Shown piece after piece: positions 1 through 11,086 of a DNA stretch of 30,198 nucleotides; position 1 is the stretch's first letter, and every line of letters begins with the position of its first letter. Origin of the DNA: Zygnema circumcarinatum (Eukaryota > Streptophyta > Zygnematophyceae > Zygnematales > Zygnemataceae); assembly GCA_037447605.1 (NCBI GenBank), contig CM074818.1, positions 2,140,796 through 2,170,993 of the forward strand. The letters run 5' to 3'. Below the pieces are notes generated by a model. It was not told the origin of the DNA. It worked only from the letters and a program-made list of their open reading frames with translations, and did not search any database. The translations under genes and the position numbers were made by a program.

Positions 1-2875
1 TGAGCAGGTGAGTTTGAAAGGGTTCAGAGTTTAGGTTTTAAGGGAGTGTTGGGCTTAGAAGGGTTCAAGGGGTTACAAAGTGGCTTTGGGTTTGTATAGA
101 CTCGAAGTATTCAAAGAACCCAATAGCCCCACAAATCCTAACTTTTCAGTTATAGTCGCCCTTTGAAGCAAAGACCTCTGACAGGGTGAAGAGAGGGCGA
201 AAGCGAGGGAGAGAGTGGAGAGAGAGAGGGGGAGAGAGGGGGTTTGGAGGGGCGGGGGAAGGGGAGGGCGAAGCGGTGGGGAGTAGGAAAGTAAGATACG
301 AGAGAGAGAGAGGGGAAGAGAGTGGGGGAAGTGCTGAAGTGGGAAGAGTGAGAGAGGGGGGGTGAAGCAGGGAGTGTAGGAGTGAAGGGTTCAAAAGAGG
401 GAGAGAAAAAGAGAGACATTGTCACTCCGGAAGTAGCTCTGGTAAGTTTTCTTCACATAGAGTGAACAGAGGAAAGCATGCTACCACGACCTCTCCTCCT
501 CCCACTTCCACTCCCCCTCTCTCACACCCCACCTCCTCCCCCTGTCCTCCCTCCTATTGCAGTTCAGCACTATGGGTCGGTCTCTCATCACCGTGTTCAA
601 CGTCCTCGTGGGGGATACCTCCGTGTCCGACTACTTTATAGAGCTCAAAGGGTGGGAGTTGGCAGCGGCCATACTGTATTGGTGGTCGTTTGTGCTCGTA
701 GTGAACTTCATCACTTTCAACCTCCTTATTGCCATCATTATCGAAGCATATATGGAAGTCAGGGTAAGAAACATCTCGCAGTCTTTCTATCAATATAGTA
801 TCGGATACAATATCAGGTTATACGGTATGGTGATAGTTTGTTTCATTAAGAAATAGGCGATATTCTTTGTGCTTTGTCTGAACGAGATTTTAGGGTTTTC
901 CCATCATTGCGAGTTTCGAGGCTTTTGGGGAGTCAAGTTGGAGGCTCGTTTGTATTTTTTCTCACATTTCTGAAGTTTTTAGGGTTGCTGAATCACACAA
1001 TGTATATTTTGAAGGGCTACTCTTGACCAGGACCTACTGTTCCATGCAAACGGATGTTTTCTCAAATTTTTTTTTTCGTCGGTCATATACACGTCCTAAC
1101 CTATTCTCCTCCCCCCTTCCCTCCCTTTTTATCTTTCTACGCTCTATTTTTTGATTCTCTCACGCTCTTTCACTCTCTCTCACGCTCCCTCTCACTCTCT
1201 TCCTCGCTCTCTCCCTCTCTCGCCCCTCCATCTCCCTCTCTCTCCCTCTCTCTCACTCTCTCGCCCCTCCATCTCTCTCTCTCTCCCTCTCTCGGCCCTC
1301 CATCCCTCTCTCTCTCTCCCTCTCTCTCCCTCTCTCTCCCTCTCTCGCCCCTCCATCTCTCTCTCTCTCTCTCTCCCTCTCTCTCTCCCTCTCCCTCCCC
1401 CAGAAATACGCGGAGGAGGCCCCCTCCATGCCGGGGGAGGTTTGTGGATTCTGCGTGCCACGCTGCGCCGCTTTCTCTTCAGTCCGTACCGTACGGACGC
1501 CAAACTCCTCCGCGACCTCCGCCGGCTCGGAGCCAACGACCACCGCAATGTCTTGCAAAAGAGTGTGCGTTTTTGCGATTTTTCACGTAGTTTCAAGTTC
1601 TAAGCTTTCGACTTTTCTTTCATGCTCGTAATTGGGCTCAAATTGGGCTCAAATTCTTTAATTTCGGCTTTCGTTTTGCTTTTTCCAGAATTTAGGACTT
1701 GCTGTTGAGGTCGTTAGCGGTGTTGGTGGTTTTATTTATGACACCTAAAGAGTTGTGTTCTCTTCATGTTTGTATGTTGCTTTGTCTGGTAAGTCATTGG
1801 TCAAGCTTGAGATTTTGATTATGGTTTTGCCTTTGCAGGCCGTAGGAGGAAGCTTTGGTTTTGCGGGTCCGAAGATTGAGGCGAAGGAAAGCTTGAAGGA
1901 GAGGGAGCGAGTTGTGAAGCTCGGAGAGAGGGAATACTCTCAGAACGAGCTTTCAAGTCTCTTCATGCGAGCGCAAATAAAAGCGGTAATTTTTTTTGTT
2001 TCAAAGAATTATTGAAGAAGAAGTAAAGAAGTAAAGAAGAGTATTGTGACCTTTCTTATGCATTGCACGCTTTTGTGCTCCTTAAGTCGAGTTGTTGTGC
2101 TTTGGGTACACTGTGATTTTGAAAATGTATCGAATTTGTATACAAAAGAACAACTACAACGAGTCTAAGGAATCCCTATATCTTATAGCACCTCATTTTA
2201 CAGTTTTCGCTTTTGAAGTATCGTCCGCTTTTCCTCTCCCCTTCAAACTCTCGGACCGTTTCTTGTTGTCCCTCCATTCGTGTCCCTGCAAAAGTAGGGC
2301 TCGTTTTCAAACTATATTTTGACCCTCCATCGTTCTCACTTTCTCTATCTCTCTCTCGCCCTCTCTCTCGCTCTCCCTCTCCGACCTTTTTTTTCGGTAT
2401 CTTAAAGCAGGGCATTGCAAGCTCCTCCAAGCCGGACCGTTTGGCGGATGTAATTTTGGAGCAATTCGGAGAACAAATAGCGCTTTCGACGGAGACGCAA
2501 GGCGATGATATGCAAGAGCTTAAAGTATGAAAAATCATAAACCAAACAATTCCAAAGTGCCAGAAATTAGAAAGGCAGAAATGGCAGAAACCATGAACTT
2601 CAATGCAGAAATGTTCTTTAGAAAAAACTCAAAACCCAAAACCCTAAATTTTTAAAATACTTACCACGCTTGAAAGCGTCTTTTTGGGTTTTTTCCAGGC
2701 AACCTTGAAAACAGTTATGGAAAGCTTGATGATCCAATCAGAGCGACTTGAACGAAGCCTTCAAATCCAATCAGAGCGACTCGAACGCATTGAGCTCAAG
2801 CTTGAATCTGCGATCGTCCAAACGGTGAAAGGAACTGCAGAAGATGGAACGGCGGAGGAGATCGCCAAAGATTAG
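1..2875 (+). CDS. Polycystin/TRP-like cation channel, C-terminal part (5' end outside window)
   Basis: Exons I support: 563-763, 1404-1562, 1839-1985, 2411-2524 and 2699-2875 (stop TAG). All junctions are phase 0. Bases 1-7 followed by GTGAGT look like the end of the previous exon. The 563-763 exon encodes a pore helix and filter-like stretch (FSTMGRSLITVFNVLVGDTS) followed by a hydrophobic S6 ending NLLIAIIIEAYMEVR. This resembles the PKD channel family pattern, in which a pore loop with LGD is followed by an N-x3-AII-x3-Y-x-E helix. The last exon carries a short coiled coil in which IQSERLER occurs twice, which suits channel tetramerisation. Such channels pass Ca2+ or other cations in ciliary or cell membranes. 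The 1404-1562 exon is the weakest: a second frame (DAKLLRDLRRLG) also looks protein-like, but only the chosen frame keeps phase 0 on both sides. Other six-helix channels, such as two-pore or mucolipin types, are not excluded. Confidence 0.72.
187..412 (+). repeat. GA-rich low-complexity tract in channel intron
   Basis: Nearly pure GA/G tract inside the 8-562 intron, on the coding strand. Reading frames across it translate to Ser/Pro/Leu low-complexity peptides on the other strand and are not genes. Confidence 0.85.
1152..1403 (+). repeat. CT-rich tract leading into a 3' splice site
   Basis: About 250 bases of (CT)n/CCCTCTC repeats run up to the CAG acceptor at 1401-1403. This is a greatly extended polypyrimidine tract. 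It contains a roughly 45-base sub-repeat, seen as recurrent CTCTCTCGCCCCTCCATC. Confidence 0.85.
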
Positions 2876-3179
2876 AAAACACGGTCGTGATAAACACTGC
2901 CACGTAATTAAAAACGCAGGAGAAAATATTTTTAGTATATTGCAGAACGATGGCGCGACGTAGAACGTGCCTGAAAAAATGTTGTATCTAATGGAGGGCG
3001 AATTTCAGTATATTTAAGTTGAAACATGTTTATTTGGATGGGTTTTGGAACAAAGAGTCGCTCAATTACTTCTGATGATGGGAGAGCAGGACTGTGATGG
3101 GCAGTTGATATGGATGGATAGTGGAGCTTGAGGAATGGGTTGTAAAGAATGGTGGATCTGCTGCTTGCATAGAGCCAAT

Positions 3180-3412
3180 CAGAGACGGTGAGATGAAGAG
3201 GGGGAGTGCAACAGGGGGGGATTGACAGTGGGGGAGTGGGGGAGAGGGAGAGAGGGAGAGAGGGAGAGGGGGGGTGCGAGAGGGGAGGAGAGAGAGGGGG
3301 AGAGGGGGAGGGAGAGATGGAGAGGGGGGGTGCGAGAGGGGAGGAGAGACAGAGGGGGAGAGGGAGAGGGGAGGTTCGAGAGTGGGGGAGAGACAGAGCT
3401 GGAGAGGGGAGA
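3180..3412 (+). repeat. GA/G-rich low-complexity tract
   Basis: GAGAGGGGGAG-type repeats with a loose higher-order unit (GGGGGGTGCGAGAGGGGAGGAGAG occurs twice, shown here only by its recurrence near 3269 and 3328). Open frames on both strands here are low-complexity artefacts. Confidence 0.8.
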
Positions 3413-4150
3413 GTGTTGATGTGTCTCCTCCTGCTCCAAGGCCGAAGCCTACAGCTCCCGGGTCTGAGGAAGTGGAGCCACTTGCCCCTTCCATGGCAGT
3501 CTGAACTTCTGAAGTGACTTAGACAGAATTCAGAGGAATCCAAAGCAAAGGGAAATACACAAGAAAATGTGGAGAAAGCACACAGCCTAAAACTCCATTG
3601 ATTTTCGAAAGTTACAAGCCTGAGAAAGCGGTGCAACCCCAAAAGCCCCAACTCCTAACTCTGCATTTTAACACCAAAGCCTAACCCAGATTTCAAGCCT
3701 GAACCTGCCACTGCGACTGCAAGGTTAAGCTACTCTATTCTAAGGCTAGCTATATAAGCCTGACTTCCCGTGACCGCTGTCACTTTTGCCGGCTTGCAAG
3801 GGCCTTGCATACGGCAGAAGGTGACCTCGTGTCCCTTACACCGTCCTCGGTCCCCTTTCACGGCCCTTGGCCGTTGTCCGGCTGCCGTTTTACTCCTCGG
3901 GCTTCCGCCGTCCGTACAGCCTCCGCACATCGTTTCGTCACGTCACGGTCCCAAACTTAGTGTGTCGCGTCACATGCTATCGCGACCAACCATGTCGCTC
4001 CACGTGTCGCGTTTGTCGTCCCGCACGCTCCGTACATCTATAGCTTTACGAGCCCTACGTAGATACTAGACTGCAACATGAAAACCAAGGACCACAACAA
4101 AACATTGTACAACTGTCCTTCTATTTGCATTTGATGGTTTGATTTCGTTT

Positions 4151-4240
4151 TGTTTGGTTCAAGCATTGGACCAATGGTTGTTTGGATCAAGCATTGGACC
4201 AATGGTTTTTTAGATCAAGCATTAGACCAATGGTTATGTG
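4151..4240 (+). repeat. Tandem repeat with GGACCAATGG core
   Basis: Three imperfect copies of a unit of about 30 bases: TTGGTTCAAGCATTGGACCA, then a version with GGATCAAGCATTGGACC, then AGATCAAGCATTAGACC, each followed by AATGGTT. The core carries both CCAAT and ATTGG. The same CAATGGTT word recurs in the repeats near 28380-28620. Confidence 0.8.
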
Positions 4241-4363
4241 CGATCAGTTTTTTCAAATAACAACAATTTTTAGGGTAATACCTAAAAACCCTAAAAGCCC
4301 ATCATCTATGGTCCATGCCAATGTTAGATGTCATGTATGTATCTATGCATGTGTGCGATACAT

Positions 4364-4424
4364 ATGCATACATGCCATGCCATCCCATGCCATGCCAGGC
4401 CATACACATGCCATACATGCTCGT
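4364..4424 (+). repeat. CATGC/ATGCC short tandem repeat
   Basis: Runs of ATGCC and CATAC units (CATGCCATGCCATCCCATGC). It lies upstream of the LON-domain gene. Simple repeat, no coding signal. Confidence 0.75.
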
Positions 4425-4944
4425 AAGCTTTTCTGAAGCGGCCCCAATAAGCAGACTAGGAAACGCGTGAGCTTCGCATATTTTGTACAGCTCTCTCTCT
4501 CTCTCTCTCTCGCTCACTCTCGCTCTCTTCCGCCATGGCGACCCGGCTCCTGCAGAGCTATTGCAGGCCGCCCATGCCTGCAGTTGCCATTCAAAATGCA
4601 TCTCTTCAGAGCAGTTCTTCGCCGAGTTCAAGGTCTCCGGAGGCTTGCAGTTCGAGCAGCTTCAAAACTGCTCCCAAGTTAAGGTTAGGGTTAGCGCTAA
4701 GGTCAGGGTCAAGATTAAGGTTAGAATCAGACTTCCAATGCTCTAATGCACTTAGAGGGTCAGAATTGAAATTTATTCAGCCAAATCACTCGCAAATAGC
4801 CAACTTTTTGGGTCCAAATTCTTCACATTCTGTCGCAGCTTCCTCCTGCTTTTCAGTGAACAATTGCAGCAATTCCTTTTCTGGAAATGAAATTTTATGG
4901 AAAAGTAGACAGAGCTTCAAGAAGAGAAGCACACCTCGCCAGCC

Positions 4945-6654
4945 ATGGCCGCCCTGCGGAGCTCTTCCGGATGTTCCAGCTACCAACGGTAGTCTCTCTC
5001 ATCCTCCCCCTCGCCCTCCCGCTTGCTTCTTCTATCTCTGTCCCCTCTCCCCATTACCTCTGCCCACTCCCTCCTTTCGTCTCCTCTCTCTCGCCTTGGA
5101 TTCTTCTTCTTCTTCCTTTCTTTCTCCCGCTCCCTCACCCTCTCCTCTCCCTCGCTTTATCCATTTTTAATTCTTTCTCAGTTTCTGCCCCGCCCATTCT
5201 TTGACCACTTCCTCCCTTCTTCTCCTCCCTGTCCTAAACACCAGTGGTAGAATTTTCCCCATTCGTGAAGTTTAATTACACGTTATTCCATTTATAAAAC
5301 GTTATAAATGAAGTGACCAGTAAAGTTTTGTTGGAGGGGAGTGCGGTTGCAGAAGAGTCTTTAATGCTCACTGAGCTCCCCTGTCTGCCCTTCACACCAA
5401 CTGAGGTAGAAAGCTCTCCCTTTTCCTCTCTCTTTCTCTCTCTCTCTTCTCTCTGCCCTTCTCCCTCCCGTCCCCTACCCCCGCCCCTCTCTCTCAATCT
5501 CTCTCTCTCTCTCTCTCGCTCGCTCTTCCCCCCAAGCTAGAAGGCTGACAAGGATCTGCCATGGGCTAGGGACTCCACCCTATCCACCAGGTGTTCGTGC
5601 CAGCTTCCACCAAAACCCTTCATCTATACGAAGCGCGGTTCCTCTCACTGCTCGATGAGGTCCGTCTCTCTCTCTCTCTCTCCTTCTCTCTCTCCTCTCC
5701 CCGCACTCTCCCTTTGAATCCCTATCATACATTGCCTTCACTTTTTGTTGTATACTAGTCACTTCACGTGCTTTTTTGCAGAGATGGAAGAGAGAGCACA
5801 AGAGTGAGTGCAGAGGGAGAGTGAGTGATAGTTGGAGAGGAGAAGGGAAGTCCGATTGCAAATTCCCGGTTCACTGAGTGCTGATTTTTCTCTTTGGGAT
5901 TTTTCTCTTTCTTTTTCTTTTTATCTTCCATTTCTTCATCTTTTTTTTTGTCCCTTTCCTTTTCCTTTTCCTTTCCTTCTCTTTTTGTTCTTTTTTACTC
6001 CTACCCCCTCCCTCCAGGTCTTGGGCAACACCCAGAGCCTTTTCGCCCACGTGGTTATACAGCCTGTGTTTGGGAAGGGGGGCAGCCTGGAGGGCTCCTC
6101 CCTCATGGCGGCGTACGGCTGTCTGGCGCACATAGAGAGCGTGAGTAGGTTGTGCTCGCAGAGGGAGGAATGGGCTGTGCTGTGTCTTTATATCTACGTC
6201 TCCTTCCTCCGTCCACCTCTCCCTTCTCCCCTCCCCCCCTCCCCTCTCCCTTCTCCCTTCTCCCGTCTCCCCTCCCGCCTTTCTGCCCTCTCTCTCCTCC
6301 CTCTCCCACTTTTCTACTCTCTCCCTCCCCTTTCGCCCCTCCCGCCTTTCTGCCCTCTCTCTCCTCTCCCCTCCCCTCTCTCCCCACTTTTCTCCCCTCT
6401 CCCCCTCTCGTTCAAAATACATGCTGCTCTACGAGTCATGACGATTAGGGAGTAGAGCGATGTCGCGATCACAGCGGTGATGTATTGGTCGCGGTGATGA
6501 TGCAGGTGAAGCGCGGCTCCGTGGGAGCATTGGTGACAGTGAGAGGAATCGGCAGAATCAAACTCGTGGGCATCACTCAGGTGGGTTTTAGTTCGGGAGG
6601 GGGGCATCATCAATCCCATAATCCCACATCCCCTCCCCTCAAGCCCACACCCCC

Positions 6655-6710
<56 letters not shown>

Positions 6711-7498
6711 GGTTGAGCCTTTCCTGAAGGGGACTGTGGTGCCCCTAAAGGACGAACCCCCGGCAGACGAGGCTGCTCTAAAGGAGAAGGTCGCCGCCCT
6801 CAGGACCGTCCTCTCCGACGTTCAAAACCTTCAAATAAAGCTCCGAGTACGCGCCTTTCAACACTTCTCCTCCCCACCTCGCCGGGACTTGAGCCCCTCT
6901 TTCTCTCGCTCTCATTCTCAATCTTCTCCCTCTCCCTATCTCTCTCGCTCTCTCAGGGTTCTGCAGATGAGCCCCTGCAGACGCCGTTAGAGAGAGCGCT
7001 GCAGTGGGCGGATAGAGCGGAGCAGCAGGAGGAGGTGGGGAGGACGTATCTTCCCTCCGCATCGGAACGAGTCTCCTTTGCGGCGCTGCAACCTCTCACT
7101 GGTGAAGAGAATTCTCTCCTTCACCTCTCCCTCTTTCTCCCTTGCTCTTCATCTCTCCCTCTCTCTACCTTCCCCCCCCCCCCCCTTCCTCCTCCGATTC
7201 CCATCCACTGTCTCCTATCCTCTTTTTTCTTCTCTCTATGCAAATTATCCCCAATGAAGTCATCTTCCTTATGAAATCAGAACACAAGAAGATCTCTCCC
7301 TCTCCCTCTCCCTCTCTCGCTCTCCCCCCACCCCCACCAGGCGCCTCTCCCGCGGAGCTTCACCGCCTCCTACAACTGCGCCTCACCTCCATGGAAACCG
7401 TTGACACGGAGAAACGACTACAATCCGTGCTGGAGCACGCCATGGAATCCCGAGCCACCCTGGCCGCCAAGGTGGCCCTGCAGGACCTCAGGCTTTAG
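4945..7498 (+). CDS. LON substrate-binding (Lon N-terminal) domain protein
   Basis: Exons 4945-4988, 5321-5405, 5591-5659, 6018-6140, 6506-6580, 6712-6846, 6957-7101 and 7341-7498 join in phase to 277 codons plus TAG. The stretch LPCLPFTPTEVFVPASTKTL followed by HLYEARFLSLLDE matches the opening of the Lon N-terminal domain (LPLLPL..vvlFPg..LpLhIFE.RYr.ll). Later exons supply the beta-rich part (AYGCLAHIESVKRG, VTVRGIGRIKLVGI) and a helical tail. No AAA+ ATPase or protease domain follows, so this is a stand-alone LON-domain protein like those of plants and bacteria, which probably bind unfolded protein. The start is uncertain: ATG 4945 gives a short N-terminus, and ATG 4535 (Ser-rich, transit-like) could belong to a longer form. 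Organelle targeting is therefore only a guess. Introns carry CT tracts before their acceptors. Confidence 0.85.
6658..6707 (+). repeat. (CT)n microsatellite before acceptor of LON-gene exon
   Basis: About 24 uninterrupted CT units ending in TGCAG at the 3' splice site. It acts as the polypyrimidine tract, so length variation here could affect splicing. Confidence 0.9.
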
Positions 7499-8039
7499 TG
7501 CTGCAGGGTTTGGGTGTAGGGTTATAAACTGTTCTGTTCTTATTCGGTCGGTCAGTTAGTCAAGTGGTTATTAGTAGCCAATAAGCCATTCGCTGAAGAA
7601 TTCACAAGGCCAAAGAAAGACGTGTCTTGTGCTTTCTCTTGTTGGAGTGGTTTCGTGAACAAAGAGTTCTGTATGATCTGGGCTGATCTCCCCCCCCCTT
7701 CCCCTCTCCCCCTTTCTTTCACCTCTTCCTGCTCTCCTGCTCTCTCCCTCCACCTAAACAACAAGCTGCTTCCCTTTCTGTTTTGTCACGAAAACTTTCC
7801 TTTTGTACATCTCCGATTTCACCAACACAGCGCTTCACTGCCTCGAAAGGGGTCTACTTATTCACGACTCCCACTGGATTCGGCACCACAACTGATGGAG
7901 AGAGCGGAACAGAGGGGGACAGGGACAAGTAAGGAGGGAGGGGGGGAGAGGGGGAGGGAGAGATCATATCACTACAATATGTTGATCTGTCTCCAAGAGC
8001 GGGAGAGAAGAGTGGGCTCCTCTCGCTCTCTCAGTAGCA
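7499..8039. other. Gap between convergent genes
   Basis: The LON-domain gene stops at 7498 and the gamma-tubulin complex gene reads in from the right to its stop at 8040. The gap must hold both 3' UTRs. It contains a GGGTTTGGGTGTAGGGTTA stretch just after the first stop and a small G-rich tract (7930-7962). I see no further gene. Confidence 0.6.
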
Positions 8040-11026
8040 TCACCTGAGGTTCCACATGTTCGAAAAATAGTACTTGTTGGAGTTGATGAATCCGAACAAA
8101 TCTTCAGTTTTGCTCCCTTGAAGCGCGAACAAAAGTTGTTGAACTTCGGTTTCGTATTGATTTTCGAGGCCCGTTACCTGAGTCAAAAAGAAGGAAAAAA
8201 GAAAAAAAAAACATAAACCCATAAATAGCCCGTTTCCCTCTCCTCCACCCGTCAGTATTTGTTTGGGTCGTTAAAGGAAAGGAAGAGAGGGAGGGAGGGA
8301 AGCTTTTGAAGAGGTGGCTCAGAGTCAACCCCTCTCTCCCTCTTCCTCACTCGCTCGCTCGTCGCCACCTGTATCTCCCTCACCCTCCCCTCTCCGGCTC
8401 TCTAAAATTTGATCCCTTCCTCTCTGTGCACAGTTGAATGTGTAAACTGTCTAGGCTTTCCTGGCTTTCTTTAAAGATCTTTAGGTTCTCCCTATTGAGA
8501 CAGCGGGGGTTCAGAGTTGACAAAAGTTCCACACTTTCGGAACTAAAAATCAGTACACGCTTTCCCACAAAATAGGTACTAACAGCAAAATCCAAAGTAC
8601 TTCCTTCAAAACCAAATTCCATATCGATTTCATGTCTGAACCCCCTTATTCCATATGGAGGGGTAGAGGGATGGGAAGACGAAGGCCTACCATTCTGGCG
8701 CTTAGAGGACGAGCAGCTCCTTCACTCCCCCCAGAAAGAGCAGCTTGAAGGAGGCGATGAAGGTTCAAAACGAGCTGTAATATAGAATTGAGATACCTTC
8801 GGATGTGGTATTCCTGGCGAGTCTGGAGAGACCTGAATGAATGGGCAGAGAAGAAATAAGGAAGTAAGAGGAGGGGGGGGAGGGGTAGGGATAGGGATAG
8901 GGGAAAGGCAATTGTAGAGTGTAAGGGAGAGAGAGAGGGGGGGAGGCGGAGGGGGGAGGGAAAGGGTGAGAGGGAGAGAGAGAGGTCTTACCGGTGCATG
9001 CAGTCATTGCCATATTCTATCAGCAGCTCCTGAACACTTTTCAGCTGCAGAGAGCCACCCCAAAGAGGAAAGTAAAGTCAAAACACAAGAAGAAATAAGA
9101 AACGAGACTGAGAAGAGACTGAGGATCCCAGCTCAAACTGAAGCTGAAAGTGGAGGAGATTTCTTTCCACCACTACCCCCTCTCCCCGTAACTTCCTCCC
9201 ACCCTTCCCTCCCTCCCATCCCTCTCCCCAAACCCCCCTCCCCCAACATCCCCTTAAGACGAAGGAATCAAGCACACACGAATAAACAGACGTAATTGGG
9301 CATCTTATCTTAGTTCCATTTGATATTACCCAAAAAACCTTTAGCTTGTAGCCAAATTCCTACATTTCTTCCTCGTCCTTTATTGAGATACATAGAAAGC
9401 CTCCAGCCCCTCATTCTGAGATGAAAACTCTTTGATACACTGCAATACAAGAAAGATCTTATTTTTTAAATGAAAAAAAGCACTTAATAAGTGAATAATT
9501 TAAGTGCAGGGGAGTTCAACTTACTGGTTGCTCTTCACATAGAGATTCGAGAGATTTCACTTGAAGGAGCTGAAAGTGAAGAAATTTCTCCACTGCAGCT
9601 ACCAATTGCACCATCTTATATCTGGCAGAAAGCCCTCCATATAAAAATTTCTCGTTTAAATAGCAGAACCTAAATTGTTTACACAGATTATTAGGATATT
9701 GGAATCCCGCAAAGATTGGGCATCTGTTGTTTGTTAAAAATCGTTTCTGAATTGAATCGTTGAGTTGAGTCCCACCTCAGTAATTGGACTCTTCTCAACA
9801 CATCCGGCGCAATATTCAAAGGCTGCAAAATGGATCCGCTTTTGGATCTCTCAGTTTCCCGCTTTCGACGTTCTATGTCCTGCAGTGAAGCCCAACTTCT
9901 TTGACCCTCATAAGGCATATGTTCGAGCAGCACGTCAACTTCCTTCACCCTAACCCTAACCCTAACCCTAACCCTAACCCTAACCCTAACCCTAACCCTA
10001 ACCCTAACCCTAACCCTAACCCTAACCCTAACCCTAACCCTAACCCTAACCCTAACCCTAACCCTATCCCTATCCCTATCCCTAACCCTAACCCTAACCC
10101 TAACCCTAACCCTAAGCCTAACACTAACCCTAACCCTAACCCTAACCCTAACCCTAACCCTACCCCTAACCCTAACCCTAACCCTAACCCTAAGCCTAAC
10201 ACTAACCCTAACCCTAACCCTAACCCTAACCCTAACCCTAACCCTAACCCTAACCCTAACCCCAGCCCTAGTCCTAGCCCTAACCCTAACCCTAACCCCT
10301 ACCCTCACCCTAATAAAATGTTAACAATTGAGGGGAGTTGTACAAATAACCCACCTTAAAAAACCCTCCAATTTCAGCTAAGGCCCATCCTGCGTACTTG
10401 ATGCGTAGAAGTGAACAGAATGCGAACGACAGAGGGGTCAACATGGACAGTAGAACAATCTTGGAAAGCGGAAAATCGACGTTGTACTGCAATTGTAGAA
10501 GATCAAGGGAATCCATATCTGCACCAAATGGAGAAAATAACAACATACCTTTGCCTAAATGAGTTTAGGGCTCTCTCCCACTTCCTCCCTTCCCCTTTCT
10601 CTCCCCTCCTCCCTCTCTCTCTCATTAATCATGCACAAAATAAAGAAAAAAATGAAGGGTGCTGCTTCCATTAAGCTCTAATATTCCTATCCGCTCTCAT
10701 AAATCCTTTCTGATCTTACAGTCTTGGGCTCTGTATAGACCGAAAGCCAACCAAACCGACAAATTATTGTAGTGCACTCACCATGTGGAAGTAGTACATT
10801 GTGTTGTGAAGTTCGACGGGAAGCTTTTTCAGCGTCGACATTGTGAACTCCTTTTATTGAATTTGCTTTGATGGAAATAGAAAGCCGTTTAGCATGAATA
10901 TCATTTTCGGTTGCAGGGCAGAAGCTGAAGGAGCTTTCAAGAAGTTTCTGAATGCGTGTTTGTTGTAGCTTTGGAGATAAAGGAAGAGGGCCCTGCAAAT
11001 AAAATCAGACCAGATAGTAAATTCTC

Positions 11027-11086
<60 letters not shown>

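Larger units (their letters stand above)
2876..4944. other. Intergenic region and 5' leader/introns of the LON-domain gene
   Basis: I see no convincing gene from 2876 to about 4534. The region holds a GA-rich tract (about 3180-3412), a CG-richer unannotated stretch (3730-4070) with an open + frame of 99 codons that matches nothing I know, the CAATGG tandem repeat and the CATGC-rich repeat. A CT tract at 4491-4530 leads into an ATG at 4535 with a strong start context (CCGCCATGG). That frame reads MATRLLQSYCRPP and is Ser-rich like a transit peptide, but I could not join it in phase to the LON exons. It may be a non-coding first exon. Confidence 0.55.

Noticed and set aside
2932-3651. 239-codon minus frame rich in Pro, Ser and Leu
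   Set aside because: Its middle is the GA tract read from the other strand, and its ends show no family resemblance or splice context.
4467-4746. Alternative + frames starting in the CT tract near 4467-4483
   Set aside because: They lack an ATG start and do not connect in phase with the LON-domain exons.
9948-10314. The array as a true chromosome end
   Set aside because: Coding exons of the same gene continue in phase on both sides, so it is interstitial unless the assembly is wrong.
9901-10359. Open frames giving Pro-Asn, Val-Arg and Leu-Gly repeat proteins
   Set aside because: They are translations of the six-base telomeric repeat, which is open in several frames. The array lies in an intron of a well-supported gene.
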